Shown here in pieces: positions 17,020 through 26,322 of a stretch of 64,000 bases of DNA. A model generated the notes under the pieces. The model was not told the DNA's origin. It made no database searches and saw only the letters and a list, made by a program, of their open reading frames with translations. Position numbers and translations under genes: made by a program. Numbering within the stretch: position 1 is the stretch's first letter; every line of letters starts with the position of its first letter. The DNA is from Chitinophagaceae bacterium (GTDB lineage: Bacteria > Bacteroidota > Bacteroidia > Chitinophagales > Chitinophagaceae): positions 248,001 through 312,000 of the forward strand of contig JAHBTJ010000006.1 in NCBI GenBank assembly GCA_019638595.1, given 5' to 3'.

Positions 17020-17916
17020 TTATTGCAGGTAACCGCCGCTTTTCATCCATTTCAAGCACAGCCCCAGCCATTCATCGTGGGGCCAGCTCAATATAAATCC
17101 GTGATCGCCTTTGGGATAAATATGCATTTCGGCAGGAACTTTATGATGGCGAAGCGCCTCATACAACATGATACTGTTATCTACATCCACCACCTTATCA
17201 TCTCCTGCATGAATTAAAAAGGCGGGCGATGTTTGCGCAGTTACCTGCAGCTCATTGGAAAACAATTTTATTTTTTCCACGGAAGGATTTTTACCCAGGA
17301 GGTTTTGCCTGGATCCTCCGTGCCCTAATTTATCTGTCATGCTTACAACGGGATATACGAGTATCATAAAGTTGGGGCGCAGGCTGGTATGTTGTGGATT
17401 GCCGATAACAGGATAATTAAAATGAGTGCCCGCTGTAGACGCCAGATGCCCGCCGGCTGAAAAACCCATGATCCCTATCCTGGCGGTATCAATATTCCAT
17501 TCACCGGCTCTTTGCCTTACCAGTTGTATGGCACGCTGCGCGTCCTGCAGGGGCGCTATACTTTTATCTTTCATTTGCTTTTCATCGGGCAAACGGTATT
17601 TGAGTGCAAATGCAGCTACTCCATGGCCGGCAAAGTATTGTGCAATTGCATGCCCTTCGGTACCCATTACCAGCATACCATACCCTCCGCCCGGACAAAC
17701 AATAACGGCGGCGCCGGTGGCTTTTTCTTTTGCAGGTAAATAAATGGTAAGCGAAGGATTGGTTACGTTGAAAGCATGTTGTTTTATGCTATCGTAACGT
17801 TCGGCAGAAGGTACGGGCAACATGCCCGGCGCCTCCTTTTCGTACAGCGGAATAGTTTGCTGGGCATACAAATAATTCGCGCACAGTACAACGGCAAACA
17901 GTAAAAACAATCGCAT
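17020..17916 (-). CDS. Secreted alpha/beta-hydrolase, acetyl/feruloyl esterase-like (BD-FAE type)
   Basis: 298 residues. The signal peptide MRLFLLFAVVLCANYLYAQQ is followed by an alpha/beta-hydrolase core. The oxyanion-hole segment is VIVCPGGGYGMLVMGTEG, the nucleophile elbow is GIMGFSAGGHLAS, the acid is in HAGDDKVVDVDNS, and the His is in YPKGDHGFILS near the end. This arrangement matches the xylan-acetyl/feruloyl esterases of Bacteroidota that de-esterify plant polysaccharides. It lies 8 bp after lutC and 27 bp before the sulfatase, so it appears co-transcribed. Its coupling with a sulfatase suggests work on a decorated polysaccharide, but the link to lactate genes is unclear. Confidence 0.85.
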   Translation of the reverse strand: MRLFLLFAVVLCANYLYAQQTIPLYEKEAPGMLPVPSAERYDSIKQHAFNVTNPSLTIYLPAKEKATGAAVIVCPGGGYGMLVMGTEGHAIAQYFAGHGVAAFALKYRLPDEKQMKDKSIAPLQDAQRAIQLVRQRAGEWNIDTARIGIMGFSAGGHLASTAGTHFNYPVIGNPQHTSLRPNFMILVYPVVSMTDKLGHGGSRQNLLGKNPSVEKIKLFSNELQVTAQTSPAFLIHAGDDKVVDVDNSIMLYEALRHHKVPAEMHIYPKGDHGFILSWPHDEWLGLCLKWMKSGGYLQ

Positions 17917-17924
17917 ATATTCTG

Positions 17925-18506
17925 TTATTGAAGAATGAATATTCTCATGGTTTTAGATCCGTGCGCGCCTAATACCAGCGACTGTTCAATATCGGCGGTT
18001 TTTGACGGCCCCGCAATGAACACACCGAAGCCGTAATCTTCATTGCCAATCTTTTCGTAAGCCTGGTGCATCAACGGCATTATATCCCGCTTATGAATGA
18101 TCACGGCAAGGTTCTGCGTAATGAAAGGCAATACTCTTTCGGGCAACATACCGTCCGTTACCCATACCGCGGCATTTTCAGCAACGCCAAATTGAGCTTT
18201 TATCACAGTAAGATCAACATCTTCCAGCAGGTGCGGATCCGTACCTGCTTCAAAAGCCTTTCCTCTTGATGTTATTTCCGGGGCCAGCGAAATAATTCTT
18301 CCGGCATCAGCGTATTCTTTATCAATCACCGCCTGCACCTCATCATAACCGTTCACTATATGCGCTGTTCCGCCTATAGAATTGAGTACGGCAACAAATT
18401 TTTCCTGAACATCTTCACTGTGCAAGGCAAAATCAAGGGCAGGTAATTCCCGGGGAGCGGGTTGATTTTTTTTGACGGCGGCAAGAATTTTATCTCTGCT
18501 GTTCAT
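17925..18506 (-). CDS. lutC: LutC-like LUD-domain protein of lactate oxidation
   Basis: 193 residues from the ATG at 18506 (MNSRDKILAAVKKNQPAPRE), chosen over an upstream TTG at 18536 that overlaps lutB. The protein is a single LUD domain (DUF162): ADAGRIISLAPEITSRG, VTDGMLPERVLPFITQNLAV and the C-terminal FIAGPSKTADIEQSLVLGAH, with a conserved GPSxTADIE signature. In other bacteria LutC acts with LutA and LutB in converting L-lactate to pyruvate. The order lutA-lutB-lutC on the minus strand is conserved here, with 26 bp between lutB and lutC. Confidence 0.9.
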   Translation of the reverse strand: MNSRDKILAAVKKNQPAPRELPALDFALHSEDVQEKFVAVLNSIGGTAHIVNGYDEVQAVIDKEYADAGRIISLAPEITSRGKAFEAGTDPHLLEDVDLTVIKAQFGVAENAAVWVTDGMLPERVLPFITQNLAVIIHKRDIMPLMHQAYEKIGNEDYGFGVFIAGPSKTADIEQSLVLGAHGSKTMRIFILQ

Positions 18507-18532
18507 AATATTTATCTTATAGCTGATCCGTA

Positions 18533-19912
18533 TCAATCAGCCTTCCGGTTTTTTTTATACCATTCATTAAAAGATTGAGCGGGCGGCTCAGGCATTTCTC
18601 TTTGCTTATACCATGGATTCAATTTGTTGTTCACTATAAACGGCATTTTGTCCATCACCCACCTGCCGGTTTTACCGGCAAACCTATATACGCCGGGATT
18701 CGATAAAGTAAATGTCATTCCTTTCATAGCGAGCTTTTTTGCTGCAGGCCCGTATCCTTCCTTCATCAATACCTGGCGCCATTTATACAACTGGTCGTGA
18801 ATATCAATTTTTACAGGGCACACATTGCTGCATGAACCGCACAGGGTAGAAGCAAAAGGCAGATCGGCGTATTTCCGCATATCCAGGTTAGGCGCCAGTA
18901 TAGAGCCGATAGGTCCTGCTACAGCAGTATGATAGCTATGCCCGCCGCTTCTCCTGTATACCGGGCAGGTATTCATACAGGCGCCGCAACGGATGCATTT
19001 TAATGAATTTCTAAAATCTTCCCTCCCCAATTGCACGCTGCGCCCGTTATCTACCAGCACAATATGCATTTCCTGCCCTTTGCGTGGTTTTTTAAAATGA
19101 CTTGAATAAGTAGTAATAGGCTGGCCGGTAGCGCTTCTTGCAAGCAATCTTAAAAATACGCCCAGGTGTTTACGTTGCGGAAGCAGCTTTTCAAACCCCA
19201 TACAGGCTATATGTACATCTGCAAGATGAGCGCCCATATCGGCATTTCCCTCGTTCGTGCAAACCACGAACTCCCCGGTTTCGGCAATGGCAAAATTCAC
19301 CCCGGTTAAAGCAGCCCGCCTGGTAAGGAATTTTTCGCGAAGATGCAATCTTGCCGCATGTGTTAAGAATTGCGGATCGGCATTTCCTTCGGGCGTACCC
19401 AGGTGCTCATGAAATAACTCGCCGATCTCTTCCTTTTTTTTATGAATGCAGGGAAGCACAATATGGCTGGGGGGCTCCTTTGCCAGTTGTACAATTCTTT
19501 CGCCCAGATCCGTATCAATTACTTCAATACCGTTTTGCTGCAGATAATCATTGAGGTGGCACTCTTCGGTGAGCATGGATTTACTTTTCACCATCCGGTT
19601 GATACCATGTTTTTGGAGTATGCCGCAAACAATTTCATTGTGTTCCCGTGCGTCGGCCGCCCAGTGTACCGTTATCCCGTTTTTGCGGGCATTTTCCTCA
19701 AACTGCAGCAGGTACGCATGCATGTTACTAAGCACGTTATTTTTTATACGCGATGCCGTTTCACGCAAATGCTCCCAGCCGGGTATCGTATGCGCCGCCT
19801 TATCGCGCTTGGCGCGAACCCACCACAATGTTTCATCGTGCCAGCTTACCCGTGGTTCATCGGCGTTGAATTGCTGCGCGAGCGCCGCATGATCTTTATC
19901 TCCGTTATTCAT
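18533..19912 (-). CDS. lutB: LutB iron-sulfur protein of lactate oxidation
   Basis: 459 residues. The N-terminal two thirds are a LUD domain (VHWAADAREHNEIVCGILQK, TGEFVVCTNEGNADMGAHLA). Near residue 306 is a ferredoxin-type cluster motif CIRCGACMNTCPVY, and near 354 a second, CGSCSNVCPVKID, giving two 4Fe-4S sites. The length matches the LutB family. It passes electrons from lactate towards the quinone pool in complex with LutA and LutC; this is family knowledge. It starts 35 bp after lutA. Confidence 0.93.
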   Translation of the reverse strand: MNNGDKDHAALAQQFNADEPRVSWHDETLWWVRAKRDKAAHTIPGWEHLRETASRIKNNVLSNMHAYLLQFEENARKNGITVHWAADAREHNEIVCGILQKHGINRMVKSKSMLTEECHLNDYLQQNGIEVIDTDLGERIVQLAKEPPSHIVLPCIHKKKEEIGELFHEHLGTPEGNADPQFLTHAARLHLREKFLTRRAALTGVNFAIAETGEFVVCTNEGNADMGAHLADVHIACMGFEKLLPQRKHLGVFLRLLARSATGQPITTYSSHFKKPRKGQEMHIVLVDNGRSVQLGREDFRNSLKCIRCGACMNTCPVYRRSGGHSYHTAVAGPIGSILAPNLDMRKYADLPFASTLCGSCSNVCPVKIDIHDQLYKWRQVLMKEGYGPAAKKLAMKGMTFTLSNPGVYRFAGKTGRWVMDKMPFIVNNKLNPWYKQREMPEPPAQSFNEWYKKNRKAD

Positions 19913-19947
19913 CCTGATAATATTAATGGCTCAACCGTAAAATCCAG

Positions 19948-20682
19948 TTACCTGCTATTTAATATCTCCGCAATATGTTTTACCTGCACTTTGCTGTTCT
20001 TGCGTCTTAAAATTCCTTCAAGATGCATCAGGCAACTCATATCTCCGCCGGTAATATATTCAGCGCCATGCTCCTCATGATCTTCCACCCTGTCCTTACC
20101 CATTTTTACACTTACCGCTTCTTCCGCTACGCAAAATGTTCCGCCAAAGCCACAGCATTCATCAGTGCGGCTCAATTCCACCAGCTCAAGTCCTTTTACC
20201 ATTTTTAACAGTTGCCCGGGTTTTGAAAAAGGCGGCGCTACCAATTCGCTCATCTGCGATAATTTTAAGCCACGCTGCCCGTGACAACTCTGGTGCACAC
20301 CTACTTTGTGCGGAAAGCTTGCATCCAGCGTTTCCACTTTCACAACATCGGTAAGAAATTCGGTAAGCTCATATACGCGTTTTCTTATCTGTTCCGCCTT
20401 TGCTTCCTCTTTTTCGTCGTGAAGATGGTCTTTGATGTGCAGCGTGCAGCTACCCGAAGGGCACACTATATAATCAAAGCCGGTGAAGTTCTTAATAAAT
20501 AATTCATTACAGCCATGTGTAAGATGTTCAAAACCTGAATTTGCCATTGGCTGACCACAACAGGTTTGGTCCAGGGGGTATACTACTTTTACTCCAAACT
20601 TTTCCAGCAATTCAAGTGTGGCAATGGCAACCTGTGGATAAAACTGATCAATATAACATGGCACAAATAAGGCAACAGTCAT
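19948..20682 (-). CDS. lutA: LutA, cysteine-rich (CCG) lactate oxidation subunit
   Basis: 244 residues with two CCG domains, each of the kind that binds an iron-sulfur cluster in heterodisulfide reductase-type enzymes. The first has CYIDQFYP at the N-terminus and TCCGQPMANSG near residue 42. The second has HQSCHGQRGL and DECCGFGGTFCV near residue 178. This is the diagnostic layout of LutA/YkgE. It is the first gene of the five-gene minus-strand operon. No clear TAnnTTTG box was found in the 225 bp upstream, which separate it from a divergent transglutaminase gene. Confidence 0.92.
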   Translation of the reverse strand: MTVALFVPCYIDQFYPQVAIATLELLEKFGVKVVYPLDQTCCGQPMANSGFEHLTHGCNELFIKNFTGFDYIVCPSGSCTLHIKDHLHDEKEEAKAEQIRKRVYELTEFLTDVVKVETLDASFPHKVGVHQSCHGQRGLKLSQMSELVAPPFSKPGQLLKMVKGLELVELSRTDECCGFGGTFCVAEEAVSVKMGKDRVEDHEEHGAEYITGGDMSCLMHLEGILRRKNSKVQVKHIAEILNSR

Positions 20683-20907
20683 CTTAATATATTATTCAAT
20701 CTGTCAAGGTAACATTGTCGAAATTAACACAATTTCAGCATGTGCCGACCTGTACCCTCCTGATGTGTGCTGGCGTGTGACGTAAACCCGCATTAAAAAC
20801 GGGATCTTGTCTTTTGTAAAAAAGAAAAACCTGGTACTTATTAACTTTAGGCTATTTTTTAACAAATGCCATACTTACTGCTACATCAATAAACGTTATT
20901 ATTACAT

Positions 20908-21816
20908 ATGGCGGAGAAGGGGCATACAAGTTTTTTTGCGAGAACGCTGGTATTGAATACCATCGGGCTTTTAACTATTCTCCCGCTTGCTCCTCTTATC
21001 AACCGGTTTATTCCCCCGGTTATTGTAGGGTACTGGAATATTGATTTGCTGCTTTCAATCCTCCTGTCTTTTACCCTGGTACGCCTGATACTCTGGCTAT
21101 TTCGCCCGCTTGTAATACCTGCGTTTATACTGGTGTGCGGCGTTATTGTTTATAACCAGTTTGCCGAAGGATACAACCTTAAAAACATGATCCTCGATTA
21201 CAAAAACCTGGTAGCTAAAAGCTGGGATGTAAGAGATGTGAAAGAGAAAGATCTTTACCTGGTAAAACCCGACCTGTTTGATTCGGGTGTTGAAAAAGCA
21301 GTTAAAGGGCTGAAGTCGAAAATGGCGCCCAAGGATTCAGTTGTACGCAATTTTTCCGTAAAACATTCTATTGAATACTTTGATGACTATCATCCAAAAT
21401 ACGGGCCTATTGTCCGCTATCTTTCTTTATTTAAACATATCAACAGCTCTTTTAAATATGTAGGCGATCCTGAAAGAGATGAATACTACGCTTCACCCAA
21501 AGAAACCATTGAGAACGGGCTGGGTGGCGATTGCGATGATCATACCATACTGATGATCTCCTGCATGAAAGCCATAGGCGCCAAATGCAGGATGGTACTT
21601 ACCGAAAATCATGTTTACCCTGAACTTTTTTGTGGCGATAAAAAAAGGTTCATGCAAATACAGGAAGCGATCACCCACCTGTTTGCCACCGAAAATTTCT
21701 CAGGATTGTACTACAGGGAAGAAAACGGGAATTACTGGATCAACCTCGATTATACAGCGCACCACCCCGGTGGGCCTTACGTTGACAATAAGGCCTATGC
21801 CATTGTTGAGTTTTAG
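20908..21816 (+). CDS. Membrane-anchored transglutaminase-like protein
   Basis: 302 residues. Three hydrophobic segments at about 10-90 (LVLNTIGLLTILPLAPLINR, LLLSILLSFTLVRLILWLFR, LVIPAFILVCGVIVYNQF) anchor it in the inner membrane. The C-terminal domain carries the papain-like transglutaminase triad: Cys in GGDCDDHTIL near residue 207, His in TENHVYPEL near 233 and Asp in WINLDYTAHH near 279. Bacterial members usually act as proteases or peptide amidases rather than cross-linkers; the substrate is unknown. It is a single-gene unit, divergent from lutA. Confidence 0.78.
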   Translation: MAEKGHTSFFARTLVLNTIGLLTILPLAPLINRFIPPVIVGYWNIDLLLSILLSFTLVRLILWLFRPLVIPAFILVCGVIVYNQFAEGYNLKNMILDYKNLVAKSWDVRDVKEKDLYLVKPDLFDSGVEKAVKGLKSKMAPKDSVVRNFSVKHSIEYFDDYHPKYGPIVRYLSLFKHINSSFKYVGDPERDEYYASPKETIENGLGGDCDDHTILMISCMKAIGAKCRMVLTENHVYPELFCGDKKRFMQIQEAITHLFATENFSGLYYREENGNYWINLDYTAHHPGGPYVDNKAYAIVEF

Positions 21817-21831
21817 GAAATAAGCCGGCTT

Positions 21832-22293
21832 CTATTGTTTTTGAAACACTATAATGTAATCACCCGGCACAGGCGCATCGGCAAAATAATAGGATAATTT
21901 AAGTGTAGTGGCACTTAATTCTTTAATAGTTACTGTTAACGGGTCATTATCCTCTATTTCAAATTTTATTTTACTGTCGTTTTCAGTCAACGACCATGAT
22001 CCTGAGCCTTCCAGGGGCGTTGAACAATCTTCGGTATCATCACTAATTACAAAAGTATTATCTGCAACAAGCGTAACCGTTTTGTCTTTTAAGCATTTTG
22101 CCTGGGGAACAAGGTTGATTATACTTGTTCCGTCGGAGGTTTGCACATCGGTTATTTTCCATGTATGGCTTAATAGCTCCTTTTTTGTTGGTTCCGGCTC
22201 AGGGTCTTTTTTGTCCTTTTTGCAGGAAGCCATAACTATTCCTGATGTTATTATAAATAGCAGCGCTATTGTTTTAAATGTTGTCAGGTTCAT
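21832..22293 (-). CDS. Small lipocalin-like outer-membrane lipoprotein
   Basis: 153 residues from the ATG at 22293 (MNLTTFKTIALLFIITSGIV), chosen because it gives a proper lipoprotein signal; the longer frame to 22329 adds 12 unlikely residues. The lipobox is VMAS-C, followed by a lysine/acidic spacer (KKDKKDPEPEPTKKE). The mature part has the pattern LLSHTWKITDVQTSDG, VTLVADNTFVIS, GSWSLTENDSKIKFEI and LSATTLKLSY, which is the small lipocalin-like fold common in Bacteroidota lipoproteins (PF13648 type). It may bind a small ligand, or have a purely structural role. Confidence 0.75.
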   Translation of the reverse strand: MNLTTFKTIALLFIITSGIVMASCKKDKKDPEPEPTKKELLSHTWKITDVQTSDGTSIINLVPQAKCLKDKTVTLVADNTFVISDDTEDCSTPLEGSGSWSLTENDSKIKFEIEDNDPLTVTIKELSATTLKLSYYFADAPVPGDYIIVFQKQ

Positions 22294-22368
22294 ATTAAAA
22301 GGTTTTTTATGATAAGGTGTTAACAGCATTAAAGCTCATACCTGTTCCGGTTGCAAATATAAGAATGA

Positions 22369-22452
22369 TTAGCTGAGCAGCGCCATAAAGCTGTAAAGTA
22401 TAAAATAACCTATAGCAACCACCGCGAAAAAAAGTTTATCTGCATTTTTCAT
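22369..22452 (-). CDS. Possible 27-residue single-span membrane peptide
   Basis: ATG at 22452 opens a short frame KNADKLFFAVVAIGYFILYS followed by FMALLS and a stop. A charged N-terminus and a 20-residue hydrophobic helix give the look of a real small membrane protein. There is no clear ribosome binding site, as is usual in Bacteroidota. It could be chance; conservation would decide. Confidence 0.35.
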   Translation of the reverse strand: MKNADKLFFAVVAIGYFILYSFMALLS

Positions 22453-22529
22453 AAAAAGGATTTGAACAGTAATGATTTTGCAGTATAAACGGGCCAACAA
22501 AATATATTGTTGTTCGGGCGAACTATTTT

Positions 22530-24545
22530 TTATCTGATAAGCGTTGTTGTTCCCTTTAATTTGAAAGTGCGCCCCATATCCCGGTGTATGTATTCCAGTG
22601 TCCATACATAGGTACCCGCACGTTGCGGGTTACCGTCTATTGTTCCATCCCATTTGTGTAGCCGGTACCCCGATTCAAATACTTTTTGTCCATATACATT
22701 ATATACGCGGAACAGCAGGTTGTCGGCCTTATAGGCATTAAGAGGATACAGGTAATCATTCAAACCGTCGTTATTGGGCGTAAAAGCTGTAGGCACGGCC
22801 ACATAACAGCTACTCACTACCGTTACCTCCTTTTGAAAAACATCCCTGCACCCGATATCATCCGTAACTTCCAGTTGCACCATGTATTTCTGGTCAATCA
22901 TTGGCTGTACGTATCGCTGGGTGGGAGGAACCTGAGCCGTGCTGCCCGATCCGTTTCCGAACGTCCAGCTCCACTGCACAATCCTGCCTATGCTGATATC
23001 TTTGTAAAGGGTTGAATCTTCGGGGCAAATAAATTCAGGCGCTTCAAAGGCTGCTTTCAATTCATTATCAAGATCAATCCCTGCGGATGCCGTATCATAG
23101 CAAACCCCGTTAGATACTACCAGCATAGCATTCTTTTCACCAAATACCGAATATATTTTTTGGGGGTGTTGAAAAACACTGGTGGTGTTATCTTCAAACA
23201 GCCATTGCCAGCTATTAATATCATTTCCACCGGGATGAGCATATGAAATAGTATCAAGCCCGCATCCTAACGAAACATGGTAACTGAATGCTGCAGATAC
23301 CGTATCGGCAGTTTGAAAAGGTATGGAAGCCCCCGAGGGTGTTTCCTGCTCGCATTCGTCTATTATTGCGTTGCCATCGCTGCCGGTTCTAAGGGTAATG
23401 ATAAAATTACCTTTTGTAACAATAGGAGCCGATAGTTTTACATAAATACTACTGCTCACCCCGCCGGTTTCACAACTTCCGTAAGCGTTTATAATAGAAA
23501 CAGGCGCAGACCCGGTTATAATAAAATCGCTGCCATCGCCGGCAATGGAATTACAGCGCACCGGCTTTTTAAAAACAAGCTCTAACACATCGGGGGCGCA
23601 CCTGATGGCGGCAATGCTATCCATAGGAGTAGGATGGAGAGGCTCAACCGTAAAGCTGATGGTTTCTCCATCAGGAATGCCACGGTCGCAGTTATCCAGG
23701 ATCGTATTGTCATCCGCGCCTTTTTTGATCCTGAGCGAGTAATTGCCGGGAGGAAGCGGATTGCTCAGGTTAACAGTCAGCGAATCCATATCAAATCCTC
23801 TCACACAGTTTGCCGCAGATGCCCCGGTAATAGTGGCCAGTCCGGTGGAAACAGAAAAGTCGCTGCCATCGGAAGCAAGCGTATTACATCTCATTTTCTT
23901 ATTCAGCCGCACAATAATGCTCGATCCATCACAATAGGCTCTCGCATTGTCCAAATGGGGATCCTTAGGATCCGTGATATTGGCAGTACCACCTCCGAAG
24001 CTTAATGTATAACCGCTTTGATTGGTATCTGTAAAGTGGCTTACAAGCAGCAGGTATTGATGCCCCTCTGTAAGCACCGGCATTTTACTTTTATTAGGGT
24101 AAGAAAAACCGGCGCAATTGGTAACTGCTGTTGCGTTCGTTGTTGTTCCGGTTGCCCCGGGGTTGGCCGACCAGTTGCTGGTTACATATAATGAGCTGTT
24201 CGTAAACACGTCATTGGGGTCTTTCCCGGTAATATCAAATAACTGCCAGTCATAATCGTCGGAACCGGTAATAGGTGTGATGGTAAAGCCTAAAGTGCCG
24301 GTGGCAAAGCAGGTAAACTTATACCAAAAAGGATTCAGGTCGCCATAAGCAGCGCCATCGTTACAGCCTGGTACCGGAATGGACCTGCCTCCGCATGCCG
24401 GCACGGTTTGCTGCTTAAAAACAGAAGTACCGCACACGGGAAATGCTGTAGCAGGGGTTTGCCCCAGGGTAGTGCAGTTCTGAGCAAACAGGTTTATGGA
24501 ACATATAAGTCCTGAAAAGAGTATGAAAATTTTTTGCCGGTTCAT
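22530..24545 (-). CDS. Type IX-secreted PKD-domain surface protein (gliding-motility C-terminal domain)
   Basis: 671 residues from the ATG at 24545 (MNRQKIFILFSGLICSINLF), selected because it places the signal peptide at the N-terminus; 27 extra upstream codons are unlikely to be used. The N-terminal half has repeated adhesin-like units (RCNTLASDGSDFSVS, RCNSIAGDGSDFIIT). Two PKD domains follow (NSWQWLFEDNTTSVFQHPQK, VQWSWTFGNGSGSTAQVPPT). The last ~90 residues carry VPTAFTPNNDGLNDYLYP, FRVYNVYGQKVFES and WDGTIDGNPQRAGTYVW, the CHU_C/TIGR04131-type sorting domain used for type IX secretion. It is probably displayed on the cell surface. A TATCTTTG box lies about 200 bp upstream. Confidence 0.88.
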   Translation of the reverse strand: MNRQKIFILFSGLICSINLFAQNCTTLGQTPATAFPVCGTSVFKQQTVPACGGRSIPVPGCNDGAAYGDLNPFWYKFTCFATGTLGFTITPITGSDDYDWQLFDITGKDPNDVFTNSSLYVTSNWSANPGATGTTTNATAVTNCAGFSYPNKSKMPVLTEGHQYLLLVSHFTDTNQSGYTLSFGGGTANITDPKDPHLDNARAYCDGSSIIVRLNKKMRCNTLASDGSDFSVSTGLATITGASAANCVRGFDMDSLTVNLSNPLPPGNYSLRIKKGADDNTILDNCDRGIPDGETISFTVEPLHPTPMDSIAAIRCAPDVLELVFKKPVRCNSIAGDGSDFIITGSAPVSIINAYGSCETGGVSSSIYVKLSAPIVTKGNFIITLRTGSDGNAIIDECEQETPSGASIPFQTADTVSAAFSYHVSLGCGLDTISYAHPGGNDINSWQWLFEDNTTSVFQHPQKIYSVFGEKNAMLVVSNGVCYDTASAGIDLDNELKAAFEAPEFICPEDSTLYKDISIGRIVQWSWTFGNGSGSTAQVPPTQRYVQPMIDQKYMVQLEVTDDIGCRDVFQKEVTVVSSCYVAVPTAFTPNNDGLNDYLYPLNAYKADNLLFRVYNVYGQKVFESGYRLHKWDGTIDGNPQRAGTYVWTLEYIHRDMGRTFKLKGTTTLIR

Positions 24546-24749
24546 TACTAATAGCGAGTTACGGATTTCAGCACTACAAATGAAGGCTTTTACATTTATA
24601 ATTTTTTGATCTTCATCAAAAAACATCTCTCAAAAGCCAAAACCATACAGGGGCTGAGAGCTATTTCGAACCTGGCGTTGCATGCTCACTCCTTTTAAAT
24701 CAAAGAAATAGAGGTAACAATCCGGCCTCCTGTTAATATATTAAAAACG

Positions 24750-24758
24750 GCAAAGATA
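24750..24758 (-). promoter_or_regulatory. -7 promoter element TATCTTTGC for the PKD protein
   Basis: On the minus strand this reads TATCTTTGC, a full match to TAnnTTTG with the common trailing C. It implies a leader of about 200 nt for the gene starting at 24545. No clear TTTG was found at the -33 position. The remaining bases of the 24546-24874 gap show nothing else. Confidence 0.4.
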
Positions 24759-24874
24759 AAACTACCGGCAACATGCACCAGACATTTTATTTGAATGTTT
24801 AGTGCCAGTTTGTATTTTTATCGCTTAACCGCATATATAATAACAGACGGGCATTAAAATTTCAACTCAGGGAA

Positions 24875-26038
24875 ATGATGAATCAAACAAGGATCCATGG
24901 CATTGACGCTTTACGGGCCGTTGCCATGCTGCTGGGCGTTTTACTGCATGCCACTATCGCCTACAGGGTAATACCCGAAAAACACTGGGTACACGATGAG
25001 CAGTACAATCACTGGCTCTTTGATTTTACGTATTCCTTTATTCACTCTTTCAGGATGCCGCTGTTTTTTATAATTGCAGGTTATTTCTGCCGTCTTTTAT
25101 ACAAGCGGGTGGGAGAAAAAGAATTTATAAAAAGGCGCTGGGTCAGGGTGGGACTTCCCTTTGTAGTAGGTATGCTTACCATTGTACCAATGGGAATGAT
25201 ACCATATAGCTTTTATACCTTTTATTACAAGCATCATTTGCCTTTTGAAAAAGCATTGTCTCAAAGTATATTCAGGATGCCCGGCACTACGGGTGTGGCT
25301 CACTTGTGGTTCCTGTATAACTTAATGATGTTTTATTTTGTAACCATTGTGCTGATGAGGCTTAAGCGAATTGAATTCTTTAACAAGGCTGCGGTAAAAT
25401 TTGTGAACTGGTGGAAAAAAAGATCGTTTAATATTGTTTTGTGGCCTTTATTATTAAGTATACCTGTGTGGTTAATATTATTTTGGGAGAAAAATTTATT
25501 TATATCGGCCGATACCCACATACGCCCTAAGCATATTTCTTACATTATTTTTTACGGTTATTTCTTTGGATTGGGTTGGCTTATACATTTACGCCCTACC
25601 CTGTTCCAGGCTTTTGTAAACAACTTTTTGTATTTGCTGCTGGTGGGATGCACTATTATGTGCCTGCTGTTTTATGTTGAATGGAATGAACTGCAGCACC
25701 AATCATATGCATGGTTTCTTTTTTTCAAGATGCTGGCAGCCATGCAGGTTGTATTCCTGTCTTTAGGATTTATTGGATTTTTCTTACGTTTTTTTAATCT
25801 TGAAAACCATTTCTGGAAATATATTTCAGACGCTTCTTACTGGGTGTATCTTGTTCACCTGGGGCTGGTAATAAGTATACAGATCATATTTTTGAACAGT
25901 TCGGTGCCCGGATGGTTACGCTTTCCCATCGCTTTAATTATTCCAATCATCATATCAGTGGTAACATATCAGTGGTTTGTGAGATATACTATTATAGGAA
26001 AAGTGCTGCATGGAGAAAGAAAAAGGATAAAACACTGA
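24875..26038 (+). CDS. Integral membrane acyltransferase (acyltransferase 3 / OafA family)
   Basis: 387 residues with about ten hydrophobic helices. It opens with RIHGIDALRAVAMLLGVLLH, in which the RxxDxLRA motif and an early His (LLHATIAYR) are the family's active-site signature. IHSFRMPLFFIIAGYFCR follows, the second conserved block, with GVAHLWFLYNLMMFY in the middle. Members transfer acetyl or other acyl groups from the cytoplasmic to the outer face onto glycans or other surface molecules. It is a single-gene unit, so the acceptor is not indicated. Start: two consecutive ATGs at 24875 and 24878, with GGGA just upstream. Confidence 0.88.
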   Translation: MMNQTRIHGIDALRAVAMLLGVLLHATIAYRVIPEKHWVHDEQYNHWLFDFTYSFIHSFRMPLFFIIAGYFCRLLYKRVGEKEFIKRRWVRVGLPFVVGMLTIVPMGMIPYSFYTFYYKHHLPFEKALSQSIFRMPGTTGVAHLWFLYNLMMFYFVTIVLMRLKRIEFFNKAAVKFVNWWKKRSFNIVLWPLLLSIPVWLILFWEKNLFISADTHIRPKHISYIIFYGYFFGLGWLIHLRPTLFQAFVNNFLYLLLVGCTIMCLLFYVEWNELQHQSYAWFLFFKMLAAMQVVFLSLGFIGFFLRFFNLENHFWKYISDASYWVYLVHLGLVISIQIIFLNSSVPGWLRFPIALIIPIIISVVTYQWFVRYTIIGKVLHGERKRIKH

Positions 26039-26322
26039 CAATCAACACCTTTTTATAAAAAGATAAATGTTGAAAATACGGTATTGTATAATTAAAAATA
26101 CTTTTATACCTTGCACCGTCTTTAGAAGCTTTTTTATCGTATATTTCTATAAACCCGTATTCCAATCTTCTTCTGTCAAACCTAAAGATAATTACTAATC
26201 CCATTTGTCAGCAATAGCTGTTTTGCCCTGTTACTGGCAATCAGCAATCAAAAGCTGGCTGGTTCTAAGTCAAATTCCTTCCTGGAAACCTACAAGGTTT
26301 TACTGAAATACATTTTATTATT

